Assembly: GCA_021815655.1 (NCBI GenBank) | Contig: JAKAGJ010000109.1 | Location: forward strand, 1-6,867 | Origin: Deltaproteobacteria bacterium | GTDB taxonomy: Bacteria; Desulfobacterota; Desulfarculia; Desulfarculales; Desulfarculaceae | Length of the DNA stretch: 6,867 nucleotides | Direction of reading: 5' to 3' | Part shown: positions 4,731 through 6,867 of the stretch, one piece after another | Layout of the letters: each line of letters starts with the position of its first letter | Numbering within the stretch: position 1 is the stretch's first letter | Position numbers and translations under genes: made by a program | Notes under the pieces: generated by a model | The model's database searches: none | What the model was told of the DNA's origin: nothing | Seen by the model: the letters and a program-made list of their open reading frames with translations, nothing else

Positions 4731-5936
4731 TTGCTGAATTTTAACGACATCCTGGCCGCCCGCCGGCGGCTCTCCGGGGTGGTCTTCCACACCCCCCTGG
4801 CGCCCTCGCCGCATTTGGGCAAGCTGGTGGGGGCCGAAATCCATCTCAAGCTGGAGAACCTGCAACGCACGGGCGCCTTCAAGATTCGCGGGGCCTACAA
4901 CCGCCTGAGCCTGTTGGCCGCCGAGCGGCCAGGGGCCAAGGTGGTGGCGGCCTCGGCCGGCAACCATGCCCAGGGCGTGGCCGTCTCCGCCGGGCTGTTG
5001 GGTCTTGAGGCCCTGATCTTCATGCCCCGGGGGGCCTCGCTCAGCAAGCAGCAGGCCACCCTGGGGGCCGGGGCGAGGCTGCGTCTGGAAGGCGAGACCG
5101 TGGGCGACTGCCTGGCCGCCGCCCGCGCCCGCGAGCCTGAGTACACCTTGATTCACCCCTTTGACGACGAGCAGGTGATCGCGGGCCAGGCCAGCCTGGG
5201 CCTGGAGATATTGGAGGACCTGCCGGAGGTGGAGGCGGTGCTGGTGCCGGTGGGCGGGGGAGGGCTCATCGCGGGGGTGGCGGCGGCCATCAAGGAGCGG
5301 CGCCCTGCGGTGCGGGTCATCGGCGTGGAGCCCATTGCCGCGGCCTCGGCCACGGCGGCCCTGGGGGCCGGCGCCCCCGTGGAGACGGCCACCACTTCCA
5401 CCCTGGCCGACGGGGCGCGGGTGGCCCGGGTGGGCGATCTGGCCTGGCCCCTGATCCAGCGTTACGTGGATCAGGTGGTGGCCGTGGAGGAGGATCACAT
5501 CGCCCAGGCCATGGTGATGCTCCTGGAGCGGCGGCGCATCGTGGCCGAGGGGGCCGGGGCCCTGGGCCTGGCCGCCTTCCTGGCCGAGGCGGTGCCCGGC
5601 CTGGCGGGGCGGCGGGTGGTGCTGTTGGTCTCCGGCGGCAACGTGGACTCCAACCTGCTGGGGCGCATCATCGACCGGGGCCTGGTGCGCGCTGGGCGCA
5701 TCTTCCGCTTCAACGCCGTGCTGCCCGACCATCCAGGCTCACTGGCCGGGCTGCTGAGCCTCCTGGCGGCCCAGGACGCCAATGTGCTCCTGGTGGCCCA
5801 CGACCGCCACGGCCGCGACCTGCCACCCGACCAGAGCCGGGTGCTCTTGGAGGTGGAAACCAGGGGGCCGGAGCACGCCCAGGAAATGGCCGGGCGTCTG
5901 CGGGAGGCGGGTTATAGCATATCCCAGGAGTTGTGA
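4731..5936 (+). CDS. ilvA: Threonine ammonia-lyase (threonine dehydratase) with C-terminal ACT domain
   Basis: This PLP enzyme deaminates L-threonine to 2-oxobutanoate and ammonia, the first committed step from threonine to isoleucine; related enzymes serve threonine or serine catabolism. It has 401 residues, the 'medium' form with one regulatory ACT domain instead of the two ACT-like modules of E. coli IlvA. The PLP Schiff-base lysine is K51 in Q-R-T-G-A-F-K-I-R-G-A-Y-N. The substrate loop S-A-G-N-H-A-Q-G-V-A is at 75-84, the phosphate-binding loop P-V-G-G-G-G-L-I-A-G at 173-182, and L-V-S-G-G-N-V-D at about 299-306. The ACT domain (about 322-401) opens F-N-A-V-L-P-D-H-P-G-S-L-A-G-L-L. The gene stands alone, with no ilv genes next to it, and is divergent from dedA. 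Biosynthetic (ilvA) and catabolic (tdcB-like) roles cannot be told apart from sequence; the symbol reflects the medium-form naming. Confidence 0.95.
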   Translation: MLNFNDILAARRRLSGVVFHTPLAPSPHLGKLVGAEIHLKLENLQRTGAFKIRGAYNRLSLLAAERPGAKVVAASAGNHAQGVAVSAGLLGLEALIFMPRGASLSKQQATLGAGARLRLEGETVGDCLAAARAREPEYTLIHPFDDEQVIAGQASLGLEILEDLPEVEAVLVPVGGGGLIAGVAAAIKERRPAVRVIGVEPIAAASATAALGAGAPVETATTSTLADGARVARVGDLAWPLIQRYVDQVVAVEEDHIAQAMVMLLERRRIVAEGAGALGLAAFLAEAVPGLAGRRVVLLVSGGNVDSNLLGRIIDRGLVRAGRIFRFNAVLPDHPGSLAGLLSLLAAQDANVLLVAHDRHGRDLPPDQSRVLLEVETRGPEHAQEMAGRLREAGYSISQEL

Positions 5937-5993
5937 TTAATGGGCCGCATGTGTATTGGTCTAATCTAAAATAGCCAGTGGCGGCACTAATTG

Positions 5994-6023
5994 TTGACAC
6001 GCCTGGGGCAAAAAGGGTATTAA
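5994..6023 (+). promoter_or_regulatory. Strong sigma-70-type promoter for the NlpC/P60 gene
   Basis: A perfect -35 TTGACA (5994-5999) is followed after 18 nt by TATTAA (6018-6023). The predicted start near 6030 gives a leader of about 80 nt. The 5935-6030 region is clearly AT-richer than its surroundings, as expected for a promoter region in a GC-rich genome. Confidence 0.72.
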
Positions 6024-6111
6024 TAGCGAACGTGGTCGCCTGGTGGTTTCCCGCCAAGTTTAGTCGGGCCGGCCCGCCCTCGTAAAACCCTGGACGGAGG
6101 AGCAACTAATT

Positions 6112-6693
6112 ATGGCGTGGAATAAAAATCGCGGCTGGTCCGCGGCATCTCACGATTCCTCCCTGAAAAGCCAGACTCCCAAGACCATCCTCGCTGGCAC
6201 CATTTTTCTGGCCTTGATTCTCATGGCCTCATCCTCCTGGGCCAACACGCCCTCCACCTCCAAAGTCAAATCCATCCTGAGCACCGCCCAGGGTCTTTTG
6301 GGCCTGCCCTACCGCAGCGGCGGCAACCGTCCTGAAATCGGCTTCGACTGCTCGGGTTTCGTCAGTTTTGTCCTGGGGCAGAACGGCATCGACCTGGGCC
6401 GCTCCTCACCGGAGCTGTTCAAGCACGGGCGCAAGATATCGCGCTCGGAACTGCATCCGGGCGACTTGGTGTTCTTCGCCGGCCACCCAGGCCGCAAGGT
6501 CAAGATCAAGGTCAAGGTCAAGGGCAAGATCAAAAGTAAGATCGTGGCCAAGGCTGCCCGCGTGAGCCACGTGGGCATCTATATCGGCAACGGCGAGTTC
6601 ATCCACGCCGCCAGCGGCAACCGCCGCATCCAGGTCAACGAATTGCGCGAGCAGTACTGGGCGCGCCACTATTTCGGCGCCCGCCGCATCTAG
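6112..6693 (+). CDS. Exported NlpC/P60 cysteine peptidase with a lysine-repeat insertion
   Basis: NlpC/P60 enzymes cut peptide bonds in peptidoglycan stem peptides, usually gamma-D-Glu to diamino acid. The 193-residue product starts with a signal sequence: a long polar N-region (1-24), a hydrophobic core (I-L-A-G-T-I-F-L-A-L-I-L-M-A, 26-39) and a likely cleavage after S-S-W-A (residue 44). There is no lipobox cysteine. The domain runs from about 52 to 190. C80 lies in G-F-D-C-S-G-F-V, followed by H-P-G-D-L-V-F-F (115-122), H153 in S-H-V-G-I-Y-I-G and H165 in F-I-H-A-A-S-G, a complete Cys-His-His set. Between G-D-L-V-F-F and H153 there are 30 residues, against 8 in E. coli Spr (MepS), owing to a Lys-alternating insert (129-144). 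GGAGGAG (6096-6102) lies 9 nt before the ATG. It is likely monocistronic from its own promoter and acts outside the inner membrane. Confidence 0.92.
   Translation: MAWNKNRGWSAASHDSSLKSQTPKTILAGTIFLALILMASSSWANTPSTSKVKSILSTAQGLLGLPYRSGGNRPEIGFDCSGFVSFVLGQNGIDLGRSSPELFKHGRKISRSELHPGDLVFFAGHPGRKVKIKVKVKGKIKSKIVAKAARVSHVGIYIGNGEFIHAASGNRRIQVNELREQYWARHYFGARRI
6496..6543 (+). repeat. Eight tandem hexanucleotides (AAG-NNN) coding for alternating lysine
   Basis: In frame with the NlpC/P60 gene, the eight units are AAGGTC, AAGATC, AAGGTC, AAGGTC, AAGGGC, AAGATC, AAAAGT and AAGATC. They encode Lys at every second residue (129-143), alternating with V, I, V, V, G, I, S, I. Units 1, 3 and 4 are identical, and units 2, 6 and 8 are identical. 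The pattern looks like slippage-driven expansion that has since drifted. Confidence 0.9.
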
Positions 6694-6867
6694 CCGCCCA
6701 TAGGCGTCTTTGGCGGCGCCGGACCGCCTTCCCTTTGGCCAGCGTCGCCCCTGGGCCGTGCCCCGCGCCGTCGCCCCTCGCGGAGACCCGTGTCGCCTGG
6801 TTGTTCAGGGACGGAACGCGCCTGCCCGCCACGGGCCAGGCCATTTGACCCCACCCACGCGCCTAGA
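6694..6867. other. GC-rich tail without a supported gene
   Basis: Apart from the weak hairpin near its start, I see no tRNA, promoter or credible reading frame here. The motif GTCGCCCCT occurs twice (6744-6752 and 6770-6778), probably by chance. A 69-codon minus-strand frame (6844-6635) overlaps the end of the NlpC/P60 gene and has no ribosome binding site. Confidence 0.5.
6712..6736 (+). terminator. Possible weak terminator after the NlpC/P60 gene
   Basis: GGCGG (6712-6716) pairs with CCGCC (6724-6728) across a 7-nt loop, followed by TTCCCTTT. It begins 18 nt after the stop codon. The stem is short and the tract is pyrimidine-rich rather than a true T run, so support is modest. Confidence 0.3.

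Noticed and set aside
4602..5732. 376-codon minus-strand frame opposite the threonine ammonia-lyase gene
   Set aside because: It is full of G, P, Q and H with no domain order. The plus strand encodes a complete PLP enzyme with catalytic lysine and ACT domain.
6635..6844. 69-codon minus-strand frame in the right-hand tail
   Set aside because: It overlaps the end of the NlpC/P60 gene, has no ribosome binding site, and is an Arg/Ala/Gly-rich low-information product.
1..6867. CRISPR array, insertion sequence, integrase or toxin-antitoxin pair
   Set aside because: There are no spaced direct repeats, no terminal inverted repeats with a transposase, and no integrase or toxin-like gene. The only notable tandem repeat is inside the NlpC/P60 gene.

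Overview
This 6.9 kb window is very GC-rich bacterial chromosome. The gene set (type A RNase P RNA, a RimK-like ATP-grasp protein, an RsbW-like/GNAT-like fusion, DedA and an ACT-containing threonine ammonia-lyase) and strong G/C third-position bias fit a high-GC member of the former Deltaproteobacteria (Desulfobacterota, Desulfarculus-like). That placement is inferred from family resemblance, not from a phylogenetic marker. Nothing suggests a phage, transposon, CRISPR array or recent transfer. Most of the window is ordinary housekeeping and accessory sequence.

Left part (1-2375, plus strand). The C-terminal end of a ribonuclease HI-family protein runs in from the left edge. It is followed by rnpB, the RNA subunit of RNase P, whose two ends close in a perfect 14-bp P1 helix. 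Three tightly packed plus-strand genes follow: a GNAT acetyltransferase, a RimK-like ATP-grasp ligase 9 nt later, and a small helical protein of unknown function 27 nt later. They look like one transcription unit that may modify an amine-bearing small molecule or peptide, but the substrate cannot be read from the sequence.

Middle part (2441-4516, minus strand). A DedA-family membrane protein is followed by a 445-residue protein. That protein has an RsbW-like ATPase fold at its N-terminus, then a GNAT-like region, and both appear to have lost their signature catalytic residues. Its likely start is a GTG with a strong Shine-Dalgarno sequence, just downstream of a plausible promoter of its own. 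It converges with the small helical gene across a 65-nt spacer.

Right part (4731-6693, plus strand). A complete threonine ammonia-lyase with a C-terminal ACT domain starts at TTG and is transcribed divergently from dedA. After an AT-rich intergenic region with a near-consensus sigma-70 promoter comes an exported NlpC/P60 cysteine peptidase, probably a cell-wall hydrolase. Its domain is interrupted by a lysine-alternating segment encoded by eight tandem hexanucleotides (AAG-NNN). The last 174 nt contain no gene that I can support.

The best leads are the lysine-repeat insertion in the NlpC/P60 domain and the apparently inactive double-domain fusion. Weaker leads are the GNAT/ATP-grasp/small-protein operon and the GGC in place of GGU in the tRNA-CCA-binding loop of the RNase P RNA.
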